The notes: generated from the letters alone by a model not told the origin. DNA of 64,000 nucleotides from Rugalucina vietnamica (GCA_964017185.1 OZ024870.1:54686312-54750311), one strand, 5' to 3'. Numbered from the stretch's first letter, positions 11,402 through 24,252 are shown. Numbers and translations: made by a program.

Positions 11402-11581
11402 CTTTTTGCATGTGCGAAAACAAAGACGCGGATCAGCTGTGCAGTAACTGCACAGCTGATCAGCGTCCTTGTTTTCGCGTCACGGATAGTACAATCCCTC
11501 TTCTTCTTAAATCCGAAATTTCGAGGTTCTAGCCTTCTTCTGTGAGTGTACAGACTGGTTTGTGTCGAACCTGGTAGGAAA
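11402..11581 (-). mobile_element. Family A MITE, truncated copy 5
   Basis: Palindrome (TGTGCAGTAACTGCACA arms) and the CTGTACAG side are present; both outer termini are missing. Confidence 0.75.
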
Positions 11582-13045
11582 GCTTATCTGATAGTAACTG
11601 TAACTTATACTGGCAACATCAGGGTTGTAAAACACAGAAATGCCAAAAACAAGTGTGGGGAGGCTGGGACATTAAACACCTGACCAGATAGTAACGGAAT
11701 GTAGGTAATGTCAAGCACAACTTTACATAATCACAATTAAAGTTTGTTAATCACTGCAAGTGATCACTGTATATGGCATTCAAGACTATGGTGCTTTGCA
11801 GTAACAGTATTTTCGTGACAAGGTCCTCGTACAATGCAGTCGGAACACCTGCACTGGGTACACATGTATACATGCCATGATGCTAAAATGTCTTTGAGAG
11901 TTGAAATTACACACATGTAAACAGCTTCGGCAAAGATTTATGATAGTTGTTTGAATATACAAATGTATCATAATACACTTGACAGCATGACACAGCACGT
12001 TTCACCTTATCTTGCAATTTAATTTTATTCATTTAATAGTCTGTCATAATATTTTCCTATTTATACACAATAAACAGGAATTGAAAATACATAGGACAGT
12101 GTTTGCTTCCAAACTGATCTCCCTATGTGTCAATGATTTGACAATATACGCCGGACACATTTGCATAATTTATGTTTATTTATGCTGACCCAAAAGAATG
12201 TCTTCATTTATAAGTTTGAATACTTATGCAAAAAAGCTTGACAGTACCACCACGAATGTCCTGTCCAAAATGATAAACCATTTTTCGTTCAGAACAAGGG
12301 TATGGAAACGCCCATGCAATATACAGAATTGTTTTTGTTGTAAAAAAAGAAAATTTTCACTGGAAGAATTTTGACAGTTTTCTTATTTTTGCTCAAAACA
12401 TAGATTATGACCAACCAAGTTATACGGCATGCATGCATACACCAGGTGCCCACAAAACTAATGCTTCATCACGAGCCGATACTTGGGTGACAACGTTCAC
12501 ACTTCACATTTTCTGTTCTCCTTTAAAGGCATCACCTGCGTTCAATTAATATTTTTGTCATTTTATATGCTTTTTTCATTAATATGTGTTTTATCTCCAA
12601 TCTGGGTGGCCCCTTGATATTGTTTTAATAGTTCGCATCTATTTGTCACCATACTGTTCGAAATTAATCAAGATAATATAAAAAAATAATACACTATTGT
12701 TTTATAATGCTGGACACGGAAAGTTATTGTACGTGGCTGAAGAGGCTACACTTCGACTGGTTTGAACCCAGAACTCTAAAAGTCATCAGTTGTTGGCAGT
12801 ATACGTGTCGACAGTCAATGCAGTACTGCAATCTGGGGGTTCCATGGTTGATTTTACTGCTCAATTTTAAGGCTGCTTGACAATTTCATGCCCGATGCGT
12901 GCAAAATTAAGAATAAAATTGCTATATTGCAAGAAATATTAACATTCATTGATTGACATTTTGCTCGAGTTTTAGCCTTTTTAAAGACTTTTGTTCCTGT
13001 ATTTGGAAATGTCACACTAATAACTTTCTAATGACATTAATATTT
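11582..13045. other. No gene; family B fragment
   Basis: About 12300-12410 holds a reversed family B end (CGCCCATGCAATATACAGAA) and TTTTTGCTCAAAACATAGATTATG. The rest is unassigned AT-rich DNA. Confidence 0.4.
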
Positions 13046-13280
13046 GAGCCGCGACGTGAGAAAACCGGGCTTCGGGATTTCCGACCTGGTCCGACACAAA
13101 CCGACCTGTACAGTCACAGAAGCAAGCTAGAACCTTGAAATTTCGGATTTAAGAAGAAGAGAAATTGTACTATCCGTGTAGCGAAAACAAAGGCGCTGAT
13201 CAGCTTCGCGGTTACCGCGAAGCTGATCTGCGTCTTTGTTTTCGCCTAGGCAAAAATCCGGTTTTCTCATGGCGCGGCTC
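13046..13280 (+). mobile_element. Family A MITE, copy 6
   Basis: Complete CCGG-ended copy with CTTCGCGGTTACCGCGAAG palindrome core. Flanks ATTT/ATTC differ by one base. Confidence 0.85.
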
Positions 13281-14427
13281 ATTCATAGCAGATGGGACAT
13301 CAAATCTAGAGAATAAATTCTACAAAACACTGAAAATGCATTGTATGGTCGGACAATTAAATGCACCATAACTTTTTATGGAAGGTTTTCAGCACAAGTT
13401 AATATTAACCTAGAGTCTCATAAAACCATGTTTTCAGTGGATTTAATTTCTTCCCTTCCATGCGCTAATGATTGAACAGCATATTAAACCAGTTTTATGT
13501 ATGATGCATGCATTAAATAATGTCAACATTGATCTGATAAATTTAATTCTCCGAACAAAAAGTTCCTACTTGACCGTGGTGACCACTGTATGTGTCTGAA
13601 CGTCCATGTTGGACCATGCATAATCAAAAGATATTCACAAAGCTAATTTCGCTGAAAGCCCGAGTTCAAAGGAGTATGTTGTCTCCATTACAGACCCCAC
13701 CCAATGGAAGAGAACTCGCTCTAGCTTTCAACCCTGTCACAATCCTTGCTTCTTCGCCAATGTTGTTTTAGCAAATACCCGTGGGGTCTTACGGTGATAC
13801 AGTATGTGCAATTCAACTGCATCCACCAAATGCGTCACCCATCGTCTGCATTGTATGAAGTACCGCAAATGAATTTATTATCATTGTATTTTGCTATGAA
13901 ATAGCTGGATTGGTGACCGTGTGTAATGGTGTATACATATCACGCCCTTTTACAGTATGTGCAATTCAACTGCATCCACCCAATATTATGTGGAGTAACA
14001 CCGTCTGAAACCGTTAGCAATAATTTCTGAGAAAGAATTTATATATCTTCTGGGGCAAATATATCATTCTTATTAATTCTGATTGAAGTTAAGAGAGTGA
14101 TTAATAATGCTGATAGTAATGAATTATTTCCCAACATTATTCTTCTCTTGGGAAAACGTTACCTGTGAAATCGTAAGAAAAAGAATTCTGAATTGTATTT
14201 GTTACTGCTCTGTTCTAAAATGCTTGTTTTATGAATTACTCGGCCTTGTAGTAGGCTGGGCTGGTGTTCGGGAACATGATAGTACATATTCACAAAACAT
14301 CTATCGCTCACGTAGTACTTGCGTTTCTCAAACAGAATTTACGAATGGGTTCTTGCTGACTTTCCTGACAGTCTGAGTTCAGTGAAGTAAGCTGTCATAG
14401 TGAGGACCACCCAATGGAAATTGGATA
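13281..14427. other. No gene; short direct repeat
   Basis: The 30-bp block CAGTATGTGCAATTCAACTG CATCCACC occurs at about 13800 and again at about 13953. No other feature; the frame at 14107-14376 is unsupported. Confidence 0.4.
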
Positions 14428-14697
14428 ACATGTCCATGCAATATATACCCCCTTATACCCAACTTTTATATGGTAAAACTGGGGTATGTAGGTGTATACC
14501 TATTTTTCTTATTTTTGCTCCAAAACATTGATTGTGGGTACTCGTTAGAACCGCCTCGCCGATGCGGTTCTAATGTGTACCACAATCAATGTTTTGAGCA
14601 AATATGCGAAAAAAAAAAGATAAAAAATTTTCTATTGCAATATTCAATTTTTTACAGCAGAAAAATATCTTTGTATGATATTGCATGGACAAGTTTT
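14428..14697 (+). mobile_element. Family B hairpin MITE, complete copy
   Basis: The termini ACATGTCCATGCAATATA and ATATTGCATGGACAAGT are inverted. The central hairpin has arms AACATTGATTGTGGGTACTCG and GTGTACCACAATCAATGTT. It has no open frame of its own. Confidence 0.75.
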
Positions 14698-15640
14698 CAT
14701 AATGATGTCGCCGGGATTAGATCGCTGTACATCTTATCATTTGCCATGATGCTGATTCTTGTTGGCAGTGGAGATCTATGAAGCCCCGAAAATGAGACAC
14801 GTTCAGGCTTCAGTCCAGTATTGGAAATGTCAGAATTTATGGTCAACATGTCAAAAATGTGAATTCCTGTCTCAAAGGATATTGTCAAAATTTACATAAC
14901 AATGCGGCATTGTCAATAAAATATCAGTTTAATAGAAATGTAAATCTAATCAAACGGGAGTCTGAGTGAGACTTCTGAGGCCAAACTGTCAAATAAAATC
15001 TTCAAATATTGTCTCTGGCCAGAAAATATTAAGGAGATAAACCCACGCGTTTTGAATATAGGAACAACTGAGGCGCGAAACAGCTTAACTACGTCCCGAA
15101 GTAGAATGAACAACTTGTGATCACAAGGGGAATTTCCATCCGTTTGACCCAAAACAGATTGCTGTTTGACTGTTTGTTGCTAGTGGTTTTGCAATATCAG
15201 TACTGTGTTTTTGTTGTTGTTGTTGTTTGTTTTTTCTTTTTCAACACCAGCCCACTGACTTTCTTCTTTCTAGTAAATAAATCTGTGTTTCGCAGCCCAA
15301 TTTTCATCCAATTTCCTATTTACAGAATGAGGCCTGAGGATTTGTATCACTTCACTTTGATAGTTATTGCGATAGGTCAGTTTTTACGATCAAAATACAT
15401 AATACCTCTTGCCCCAAAACCATTTCAATCAGGTTTTATTGCAGTTGTTATGAAAATATTGATATTTTGATTAAGTCCTATAAGTTAATTAACACTTATA
15501 TGAAGTGGCAGAATAAGTAGTACAATATTAGTATTATCATTTTCCTCTAGAGATTGCTTGAATCTATGATGACGTATGAACTAAGTTATGTTAATTTTGG
15601 CCCTAGCACCTTGGTTTCATCTGACATCAATTCCACACAG
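14698..15640. other. No gene seen
   Basis: Unassigned DNA. The frame at 15117-15470 is hydrophobic low-complexity translation of T-rich sequence. Confidence 0.4.
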
Positions 15641-15878
15641 TCGCTGTAGTGATGTTGCAACCAGGCCCGTGTCCACAGTTGGGTCCCTCTGTTTCTGTTG
15701 GCCATTTTTTAAAGAAGTTGACTTGTTTTCTGAATTGGTTTTAATGGTGTTTTTGCACAAGATTTACGTACACGCAATGCTCGCATTTTTTAAATGAGGG
15801 TTTGTGTAATGAAAAACAGACCGTCGCAAAACATCACACGGTACTTGGATGTCCATGTTGTTTGCCACATTAGTATCT

Positions 15879-16020
15879 AGTTGCAACATCACTGCCCAGT
15901 ACGTCCGTAGTCAATAAGGATAACTCTTTCTTTATAACTGTTATAACGACAACACCGTACTGGGCAGTGATGTAAAGCGGACTGACTACGGACGTACTGG
16001 GCAGTGATGTTGCAACTAAA
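15879..16020. repeat. 35-bp inverted repeat with a third internal copy
   Basis: TAGTTGCAACATCACTGCCC AGTACGTCCGTAGTCA on the left is matched by its exact inverse at about 15984-16019. Part of the right arm (CGTACTGGGCAGTGATGT) is repeated directly just inside. A related AGTGATGTTGCAAC lies at about 15649. It may be a small MITE with a duplicated end. Confidence 0.7.
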
Positions 16021-17752
16021 CCCTTGTCGTATATGGGCTGTCTTGAAATGAAAGAAATCTGTGATAAAGTTTATGCCCAGTTTGAGTCAGCGTGAAAATG
16101 GTTTTAAAAACGAGGGTTGGTCAAAGTTCAGACATCTAGTCCCTATGCATGGCTACCGAAACACATTTGACGAATGGGTATATGTCTTTTATGTTTACAG
16201 TAAGATCATATATCAATCTAAAATCTGCTAAGTCAGTATTTGATATTTATCTCGAAGCATTGCTGTCTATCATTATTTGTCTTCTCTCAAATTCCCTCAG
16301 CTTTCACAATAAACTTAAGCAGGTTCTTTGCCACAAGCAAAAGACAGTCTAAAGTTATTAATAATCTCTGCAATTTGATATTTTGAAGATGCAATATGAG
16401 ATTTGTGGTAAGCTGTAACATAAATAAAGGCGTCTGTATCTGATATGCAGGTTAACTAATAGAAGCTCTAGCTTCAGGAAACACTCTAGTACTCATGCAA
16501 ATGACAGAACCATGTCACACACCCCACCCCTTCCCCTTCTGGGACAGGTAGCTATAGTCTTTCCTCCTGTTACTTATACATGTAAACTATTTCTCTAGCC
16601 TAGAACAGTTCAAACTGAATTGTTGAAAGATAGTTTTTGATATTTTTTTTTCTAAGTTTTGTAGTGTCAAAAATGTTTGAAGGCTTGATCGAAAGTGGGC
16701 TTGTGTACGAGAACGTGACAGTGCCGAAAGACGTACAGGATTAACCTACAAATGCATGGGGCCACGACGCAAGGAGATGTACACAGGGGTCAGAAGACAT
16801 CAACTGGCATTCTTGGTCCAAACTCAGGCTAAGGTACATTTTTGCCAGGTGAGGGAAGCTGAGGCAACTATTGTATAAAGATCATCATTAAATCTGTATC
16901 TTAGTGATCAGATAATCATGGCCAACTATTGTAGCACATGCTTGGGGGATGTTGTACCTGTATCCACCAACGACCAATTAATTGATGCTTGTAAACTTAT
17001 ACATTTATGTACACAAGGCAATAAGTTAGGCAGATGAAGATAACATTTCTTAGTATATTGATACCTTGACTCTTGAACTTTTAGACCATTTAAACAAGTT
17101 GAATGACTTCTACATTAATTTTATTGAATTTAGAACCTGCCTGTTTTACCTAGGCACCTGAAAAAGTGTAGCACATGGTATAAATGCATCCCAAAACAGA
17201 CTTTAGTCCAGCCTCTATCCACATATCGCTGCTTTCCCATCATGAAGCTACTTTCTTATACCAAAATCATGAAAATAGGGGCCTAAGTACCAACACCAGA
17301 AAGCTCGGCATAATTATGTCCATATTTTTTGTCCCTAACTGTACACTATACTCGTATTCACAACCACTGCGTACAGTATATCCGATATCCCTACTACTGA
17401 AATGGTTCGGTCCATGCTGCTGCCGCCAATCGGCGGCGTAGTCTCTCATCCAATACACATCACTGAAGGTGTAAAGAACGGTTGCAGCATTTGACACCTC
17501 ACGATGTTAATTGAAGATCAAAGGTTGATCGATTGCTTTGCGATCAGTTGTGATTGATGTGATTTTGAAACGCAGGTGACATTAGTAACGGTATCGGAAA
17601 TTTAAAATCAAATAATCACTGGAAGATGATTGAAAAATGACTTTTAAAATGCTGCGGAAGAAGAGAAAACAATGTACACACAGAAAAATGTCATCTGTGC
17701 TTTAATTGGAAATCTCTGTAGTTTAATTGGATTGTTTTTATTTTCGCTATAG
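16021..17752. other. Sequence upstream of the DDR-like first coding exon
   Basis: No recognisable repeat or coding exon. An untranslated leader exon of the downstream gene must lie to the left, because 17753 is preceded by a good splice acceptor, but I cannot place its donor. Confidence 0.4.
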
Positions 17753-17879
17753 ATAGTGACAGTTCATATAGATTGCCTTAAAATGGAATTAAGAGGAAGA
17801 CGAGCTTTCCTGAATCATTTTCTCGGAATAATTTTCATTTTCAACCATGGAGTACAAATTGCATCTGCACTGGACTTGG
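17753..17879 (+). CDS. First coding exon, DDR-like receptor (signal peptide)
   Basis: The acceptor TTTTTATTTTCGCTATAG precedes a 30-bp untranslated piece. The start codon is at 17783, and the exon ends at the donor G|GTAAGT. It encodes 32 residues plus one base: MELRGRRAF, a hydrophobic core FLGIIFIF, and IASA before LDL, a classic signal peptide with likely cleavage after ASA. The phase (one base left over, G) fits the CT that opens the exon at 51701, giving ...LDLAQCRDSLGM, comparable to the start of mature DDR proteins. The upstream acceptor implies a 5' untranslated exon further left. No in-frame stop separates the ATG from the acceptor, so a more upstream start is possible, but the signal peptide supports this one. 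The product would be a type I membrane receptor. Confidence 0.65.
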
Positions 17880-18200
17880 GTAAGTTTGCTTAAAATCCTC
17901 GACCCTAAAATTTATTTATTTATTTATTTATTTGAAACAAAGTCACTTGAATATACAAATTCTTAGTACTAGTGATTTTGACAATAATGATTACATGATT
18001 GTATATTTGGCTGCTGCTAATGCACTGTGTGGGAGGCTGGGGATAGTCATGGAAATGAGGGAATGAGGGGGGGGGTACCTTTTATGAATCAAGTCTTCTC
18101 TGGCTGCAAACCCATGATCTAGCATGATCTAGCCGCCTATCAAAACTAATGGATTATTAATAGATTATTATTATTATTATTATTATTATTATAATAGAAC
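17880..18200 (+). other. Start of giant intron (17880-51700)
   Basis: Begins GTAAGTTTGC; contains a TTTATTTATT run, a G-rich stretch and an ATT microsatellite (18166-18193). Confidence 0.6.
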
Positions 18201-18374
18201 ATGCGCGGATCCAGAAATTTTCATGAGAGGGGGTCCAACGAAAATGGTAATTTTTTGTCACAGACGAGGGGGGGTCCAACCCCCAAAAAATCCCGAAATT
18301 ACCTTTTTTTAGGTAAAATTTTCAAATTACAGGGGGGGTCCGGACCCCCGGTCCCCCCTCTGGATCCGCGCATG
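18201..18374 (+). mobile_element. Family C MITE, copy 1
   Basis: Family C has inverted ends ATGCGCGGATCCAGA and the inverse of TCTGGATCCGCGCAT. Inside are GGGGGGTCCAACCCCC and GTCCGGACCCCC blocks and an AAATTACC/GGTAAAATTT arm. The frame beginning MRGSRNFHERG comes from the repeat. A reverse copy lies at 27709-27882. Confidence 0.8.
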
Positions 18375-19374
18375 ATAGAAGGCCATTTCATTTCAGCAAA
18401 TTCAGAGATAGTTTTGTTTGTTTCCATACTATTCAGGTTTTCATCAAAAAATTAAAGTTTCTTTAGAAAATTGTCACCTAAACAAAAAAAAAACAACAAC
18501 AGAAAAAAACAACAAAACATAACAACAACAAAAAAAAAAATAAAAAGAAACAAAAAAAAAAAAACAAAGCAAAAAAAAACAACAAACAAACAAACAAAAA
18601 AAAAAACAGCAATAAAATGTAAATTGTAAAGGAGTCATGAATGTAATAAAATGCCAATCTTTGAAAATTAAAATCATAAAATCGCTTCATAAACCCAGTT
18701 CATATGTCCGGAACTTGCTACACTAGCTTGTAATTTTCAAAATTTGAAACATGAACCTAAAAATTTTAAGTGAATTTTCAATGAAGATGAAAAGGAAAGA
18801 GTTTAGATTTATTACAGTAAATCCTTCATAATTTCAACTTTTCCTTAATTATAACCTTTATGAATTATTAATAGGCAGTCATTAGGTTGATATAATTACT
18901 TAAATTCTCAAATGTCATGTGCCAACCCGTCCAACGCTTGTGAAGAAGTTTTAAATCATGGAAAATATACTTTACTTTGTACTTGTGTGCTACTTCGGTC
19001 TTCTTTTTTCTTTCTTTTTGACTTCCTACATGTAAATTTCCGAATACTTTCGTCTTTTAAGACTCTGGGGGTCTTACATGATAGGCATCTGTATAGCATG
19101 ATAATTTTACATTTAATTAAAATACAAAGTATTAAGTTATTAAGTGCTTTCTGACCAAGGTTTTTTTGTCTGATCATGTTGAGGATAAAAAAAACTTACT
19201 TGGGAGAGGTAAAACAAAAGGGAGAGGTACCAAGCTCTCGATCGTATCATGAATTTCAGTTCTGAATATGATTTGGTTTATATTTTTGGTCATGCTTATT
19301 GGCGCTTTATATGTTGTTTTATTAATTATTTTTCAGTCATATCAGATCAAGGTGTTACCATTTCCTGGCTGTCG
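18375..19374. other. Intronic DNA, A-rich microsatellites
   Basis: 18480-18610 is an A/C low-complexity tract (AAAAACAACAAC types). The frames on its minus strand (poly F/C) are not genes. Nothing else is recognised. Confidence 0.5.
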
Positions 19375-19463
19375 ATTTATTCTCTAAGTGTCTCGCTCAA
19401 GGACACAGGACCTCTTGCTTCGGAGTCCTGTATTCTGCCACTAGGCCATCATGGTCCCTTTTC
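19375..19463 (-). mobile_element. SINE head, reverse, internal deletion
   Basis: On the minus strand: CATGATGGCCTAGTGGCAGA (box A) ... AGAGGTCCTGTGTCCTTGAG CGAGACACTT, as in the 46424 SINE, but with the box B stretch lost. Confidence 0.6.
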
Positions 19464-20261
19464 TATTCCATATCATTGTTCTGTTTGCTGTAATAACTTT
19501 CAGATTCAAAGTCAATATGTGCCTGATCAGCTTGAAATGGAAATTAAATATTTGTGGTCAGTGGACACCCTGTTTTGATATTAAACATTGAATGTGGCCT
19601 AATTGCATTGAAATTACTGATGATGTATGATGAAATTTTCATATCCTCTCCACTAAAATTTAATTTATGAAACATGATTGTCATAAAGTTCAATATTATG
19701 AAAATTATGACTTTGCCTGATAAGATCTAAAAAGTTGTGAAAAGACTGTAATTTAAAGAACCTGCTACTGTTTTAGATCAATGGTTTTATTGTCATTTTT
19801 GACATTATCTGATCTCCAAGGTTTGCAATTGTTTCAAGCTGCTAGCCTGATTTACAACTTGACTTAATGAATGGGTAAAATAATGTGCACAGTAATAATT
19901 TATGGCTTATTAATTAATTATGAATAATTCATAAGATGACAGATCATGATTTGAACTTTAATGTGGTGGTCTCTTTACATAAGCACTAGACTGTTGGATG
20001 ACCTGTTAGTCTTGTGCCAAAATCAGATTTGAAATCAACATTAACTGAGAGCTCATTGTATATCTTGTAAGCTTGATTGTACAGGCAAACCTATTAAGTC
20101 TTATTTCCTGCCAGCATGTAGCGTTCCTCTGGTTCTCACTGTACAGGCCACCTTGCCTGTCAGACCGGGTCGGACCCTTCTGAAGACTGGCTTTCTCACA
20201 TTTGACAAGTTTAGAGCACCATCATTCTTATCAAATACAGAGCTGTTGGTCCCACTGACAA
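19464..20261. other. Intronic DNA with one family A remnant
   Basis: 20128-20206 reads CACTGTACAGGCCACCTTGC ... CAGACCGGGTCGGA ... GGCTTTCTCA, a reverse family A terminal fragment without the palindrome. Otherwise nothing. Confidence 0.4.
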
Positions 20262-20374
20262 CAGCTATTAGGTGGTAGGACTTTGGTTTAAAGTGTCACC
20301 CAAGAGACTTTAAAAGCCTGGACTAAAACCCACAACTCCTGAAAGTAACTTTTAACCACTTCACCATGGCAGCT
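20262..20374 (-). mobile_element. tRNA-like SINE fragment
   Basis: Minus strand GCTGCCATGGTGAAGTGGTT AAAAG (box A) and GTTGTGGGTTTTAGTCCAGG (box B-like). Degraded. Confidence 0.5.
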
Positions 20375-21232
20375 TCTGACAACTACATGGAAAGCAGTAA
20401 TTTATTCTGTGTATCTCTTTTGCCATTATTTTTCTTCATGCTTTTCAGTAGACCCAACAACAAGAAAATATACATCAAAGGCTTATGATTACTGCCTCTG
20501 AGTACATGAATTAGTGTGTCAGAAATTCATGATTATTGCAATAGGCATTGGTAGGCAACCCATGATTGCCTCTTCAGATGCTAATGAAATGTTCAACAAT
20601 GTAAATTTCACTGGACCCCATTGAAAATTGAACAAAGAGACTGCATAATGTGTAATGTTGAGTGTCTTTCTGTGCAAGTTGATGCAACCATCCACCATTA
20701 ATGGTTACCGGTAGGTGGATATTTTGACCAAAATTGAGGGATAATAATCAATATTTCTTCATAAAATCTTGTATTGTGGGTACTCATTAGAACTGCATCG
20801 AAGAGGCACATCTATTGGGTACATTCATTGTCCAAATTTATGTAGAATTGACAAAAAATTTAAAGTTTTTGTCCACAAAACAATGTTGTTGTTTTTTTCA
20901 TTAATTTATAGTGGGTGGCCAGAGTCCTTGAAAAAGTTTTTAGTTGTTGCTTTGTATTGTGTTACTCAATCATTACTTTCTAATGATACTGAAGTTTCCC
21001 TTCCAACCAATTCAAACTTTCTTCATTTTTGCTCATTTAAATGTAACACAACACAATAAAGGCCCGATTGTTAGTCCTGACAGGGTGTACCCTGCTGTGT
21101 TCAAACTCTTGATGCTATCAAGGGTATCTTTACAAAGTTCACTAAAATTCAACACTGGTTTGTAAATATTAGTGTTGGAAAATTTATTTAAATTTCAATC
21201 CTATTGAAATTAAGCCTATGAGTACATAACAT
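20375..21232. other. Intronic DNA with degenerate family B piece
   Basis: Around 20757-20850: CTTGTATTGTGGGTACTCATTAGAAC, a one-sided family B fragment. No gene. Confidence 0.4.
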
Positions 21233-21466
21233 GAGCCACCTCGTTGGAAAACCAACAATGTGGTTTCCGACCAGCTCCGACACAAACCTGCCTGTACAAG
21301 CACAGAAAAGAGCTAGAAGCTTGAAATTTCGGGTTTAAGTAGAAGAGGAATTGTACTATCCGAGTAGCGAAAACAAAGGCGCTGATCAGCTTCGCGGTTA
21401 CCGTGAAGCTGATCTGCGTCTTTGTTTTCGCCTATGCAGATTGTTGGTTTTCCCACGAGGCGGCTC
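21233..21466 (+). mobile_element. Family A MITE, copy 7
   Basis: Complete AACCAACAAT/ATTGTTGGTT subtype, palindrome CTTCGCGGTTACCGTGAAG, perfect 4-bp duplication ACAT. Confidence 0.88.
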
Positions 21467-22079
21467 ACATGTCTTTTGTATTTGAATTCAGAACAGGCTG
21501 ACATTAAGCAGAAAAAAAGAGCAAATATTTAAACAATATGGCCAAAGTTTACATTGACAAGATGAAAAATCATTTAAACTTTAATACTTTTAACAGTATT
21601 ATGTCATCACATTCATCTGCAGTAAATTATGTGGTTTCACTATTTGTTGAAGTCTTAAATTTCAATAAATATGGTAACTTTAATTTAAGCAAATATTGTT
21701 ATAAAGTGATCAGAAGCAACACCAAGTGGTATCCCCCCCCCCAACACACTACCCCCCACCCACTGTGACTGTATAAATAAGACGTCTTTTAAATGTTGCC
21801 CATTGCAAGTGGGAGTATTAGAGCGTTTTTATCCCAAAAAAGAAGAAGGCTTGTAAAATTTTAAACAACAAAAAATATTTAACATTATGTTTGAGGATTT
21901 GTTATTCTGATTGATCTGGTCTTCGTTTCTTAAAAATTTCATACCAAGGTCTTAATTATTGCTTGTATAATACATGTTGAAAAATCAATATCTTTAAAGG
22001 ATGTGAAGACATCAGCTGTGCTTATTAAGTCTGGAAGCTATAAAAATATTGATTCTAGTTTCTCTAAGTTTTCCTTAAT
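21467..22079. other. Intronic DNA
   Basis: No supported feature apart from a C-rich run at 21731-21767 (CCCCCCCCCAACACAC). Confidence 0.4.
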
Positions 22080-23412
22080 CACGGCTAACAAACCTTTAAA
22101 TGCGTAACCGCCGGTTAAGAAAGAAAATCCGATTCACGCCCTTCCGGTTCCGCATATGAAGACCAAGAAAAGGTAAACAAAACATACACTACTAGGATCG
22201 ATTGATGATTATATTTTAGTACAGAAATATATCGATTATCTATGAATGCTATTTTGTCACTTATTTACTATTGTAACTCAGCACCAAAGTAGCTCGCAAA
22301 ATAATTTGATGGTCTTTGAGTTATTTATTCCCTTCTTCGAACCTGGTGTTCCAACAAGGCCAAAGTCGGCGAAATACAACTAAAAATTGGACAATTTGCT
22401 GGTAAATATCAAATTTTGGTGATTGTTCCACGACAAATATACAGATATGTATTAACTAAATTGCATCTGATGTCTATGCCAGTATTTCGTTGTGTTAGTG
22501 CCCGTCATTATCGATTTGAAGGGAAGGAAAAGATGGGTACGCATTTAATCATTAAAATATGAAGGATATATTTCAAGATACTTTTGAAAACCTCAACCTG
22601 TTCAAGTTATGGTATTTATTTCCATGTAAAGCGTTTTGAAAGACATAAAACCAAGAAAAAACAAATTAAAGTATACAGAATGCTGTAAAATCGTTTTCAT
22701 GAACAGGAATATCATGCATGTGAACTATTGTATTACATGTATTTCATAGACAGTTTGTATTATTTTATATCAAACATTTTCACTGCAAATATCACAAACA
22801 CACCAAATTTGAGTAAGCAACTATTAAGAAAGGACGAGAGAATGTGACAATAATCTTCAGAGTAAAACAATTAACAAGAACAAAAACCTTAATACATGTG
22901 TTCTATAATGACTATATTGCTATCATTCTAATGATTAAATTCGTAACCGAAATGTTGACACAGCTTTTAACCACATATGCATAGAATGCATAGGCCAGAG
23001 GCAACGAAACTGTCACCACACCTCACACAATGTTAAAATCATCCGCACACTGTATTGCTTTCCGTTAATATGGACGTAATGAGCGGAAATCTAAAAATAT
23101 CCCTGCGACTGACCCACATTTTCGTCGTGTACAATGCAATCCCAACATGTGTTTTGGGGTAGGGAATAAAAATCATGATTATAAAGAAAAAATTCTGGAA
23201 ATCCTTTGGGGTCCAAATATAGCAATGTCTAATTAATAAAATAGCATTGAGAGAATTATAATATTTGTCTTCGAATCGAAATATTTTACTCGGAAACACG
23301 AGCTGCAAAAGTTTGTTTACCTTTTTTTGGTCATCTGATGCGAAACCGGAAGGACATGAATCGGATTTCTTTTCTTAACCGCGGTTACGCATTTAAAGGT
23401 TTGTTAGCCGTG
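22080..23412. mobile_element. 1.33-kb TIR element, TTAAT target duplication
   Basis: Both ends carry about 100 bp of inverted repeat starting CACGGCTAACAAACCTTTAA and including GCGTAACCG, GTTAAGAAA, CCTTCCGGTT and AGGTAAACAAA. The flanks are TTAAT on both sides (22075-22079 and 23413-23417). The inside is AT-rich and without a transposase frame, so it is non-autonomous. The TTAA in the target could point to a piggyBac-like source, but the CAC start and 5-bp duplication are like the 25016 element. Confidence 0.85.
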
Positions 23413-23417
23413 TTAAT

Positions 23418-24018
23418 GAGAGAATTGACATTCACTGTCTTTGGGCAAAATTCATGTTATTCAAAACACAGCAAATTAAAGATGTTACTATTAGTGCAGT
23501 TGCTGTTGTAGATTTTGTTCTCACAGTATGCAGTTGCAGCTATAGTTTTGCATTATTCAACTGCAGAAAGTACACAAGTACTTTTCCCATCATCTGGTAG
23601 GTTTCCTTGTTCTTACAGCTATTTGGTTATGTTACGTTTACACTGGGCCACATTGTCACCACGTCCTTACCACGTCCTAAAAAATTAAGGTGTGGTATGG
23701 TCTTGTAGGACGTGGGATGAACGTAGTAAGGACGTAGCGAGGTCTTGATGGACGTGAAGGTCTTGGTCAAGTTCTTAAAATTCATCAAACCCTAAATAGA
23801 ATTTTAAGTGGTACATGTAGTATAGTCTTGAGAAACTGTCACATGCTTAACTGATGGGGTGGGTGTCAAATATTCATTATCATAGTTTGATAGTGTAATT
23901 TTATCTATTTAGGATAAGGGCAGGTGAACTTAATTGAAAGACGGATACTGTACATCTCTTGTTCTCAAATTTTATATTCTGACGCCAAAAACTTAGATTT
24001 TCTGGATTTTTTTTATAG
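23418..24018. other. Intronic DNA with GGACGTGG-type repeats
   Basis: 23630-23765 holds GTTACGTTTACACTGGGCCA and repeated ACGTCCTTACCACGTCCTA / AGGACGTGGGA words, possibly one end of an unrecognised TIR element. No gene. Confidence 0.4.
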
Positions 24019-24252
24019 GAGCCACCTCATGGGAAAACCAACAATCTGCATATGCGAAAACAAAGACGCAGATCAGCTTCGCAGTAACTGCGAAGCTGAT
24101 CAGCGCCTTTGTTTTCGCTACATGGATAGTACAATTCCTCTACTTTCTAAATCCAAAACTTCCAGTCTCTAACCATCTTCTGTGAATGTACAAGACGGTT
24201 TGTGTCAGACCTGGTCAGAAACCACATTGTTGTTTTTTCCACGAGGCGGCTC
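24019..24252 (-). mobile_element. Family A MITE, copy 8
   Basis: Complete, AACCAACAAT subtype, CTTCGCAGTAACTGCGAAG core; flanks ATAG/ATAT (one mismatch). Confidence 0.85.

Noticed and set aside
20452..20500. Acceptor TTTTCAG followed by GACCCAACAACAAGAAAATA as an exon in phase with 17879
   Set aside because: The frame stops soon and no donor is found before the stop.
21313..21504. Frames reading ENKDADQLHGNREADQRLCF and similar at about a dozen places
   Set aside because: All fall on family A MITE copies and are translations of the palindrome; none has splice or start support.
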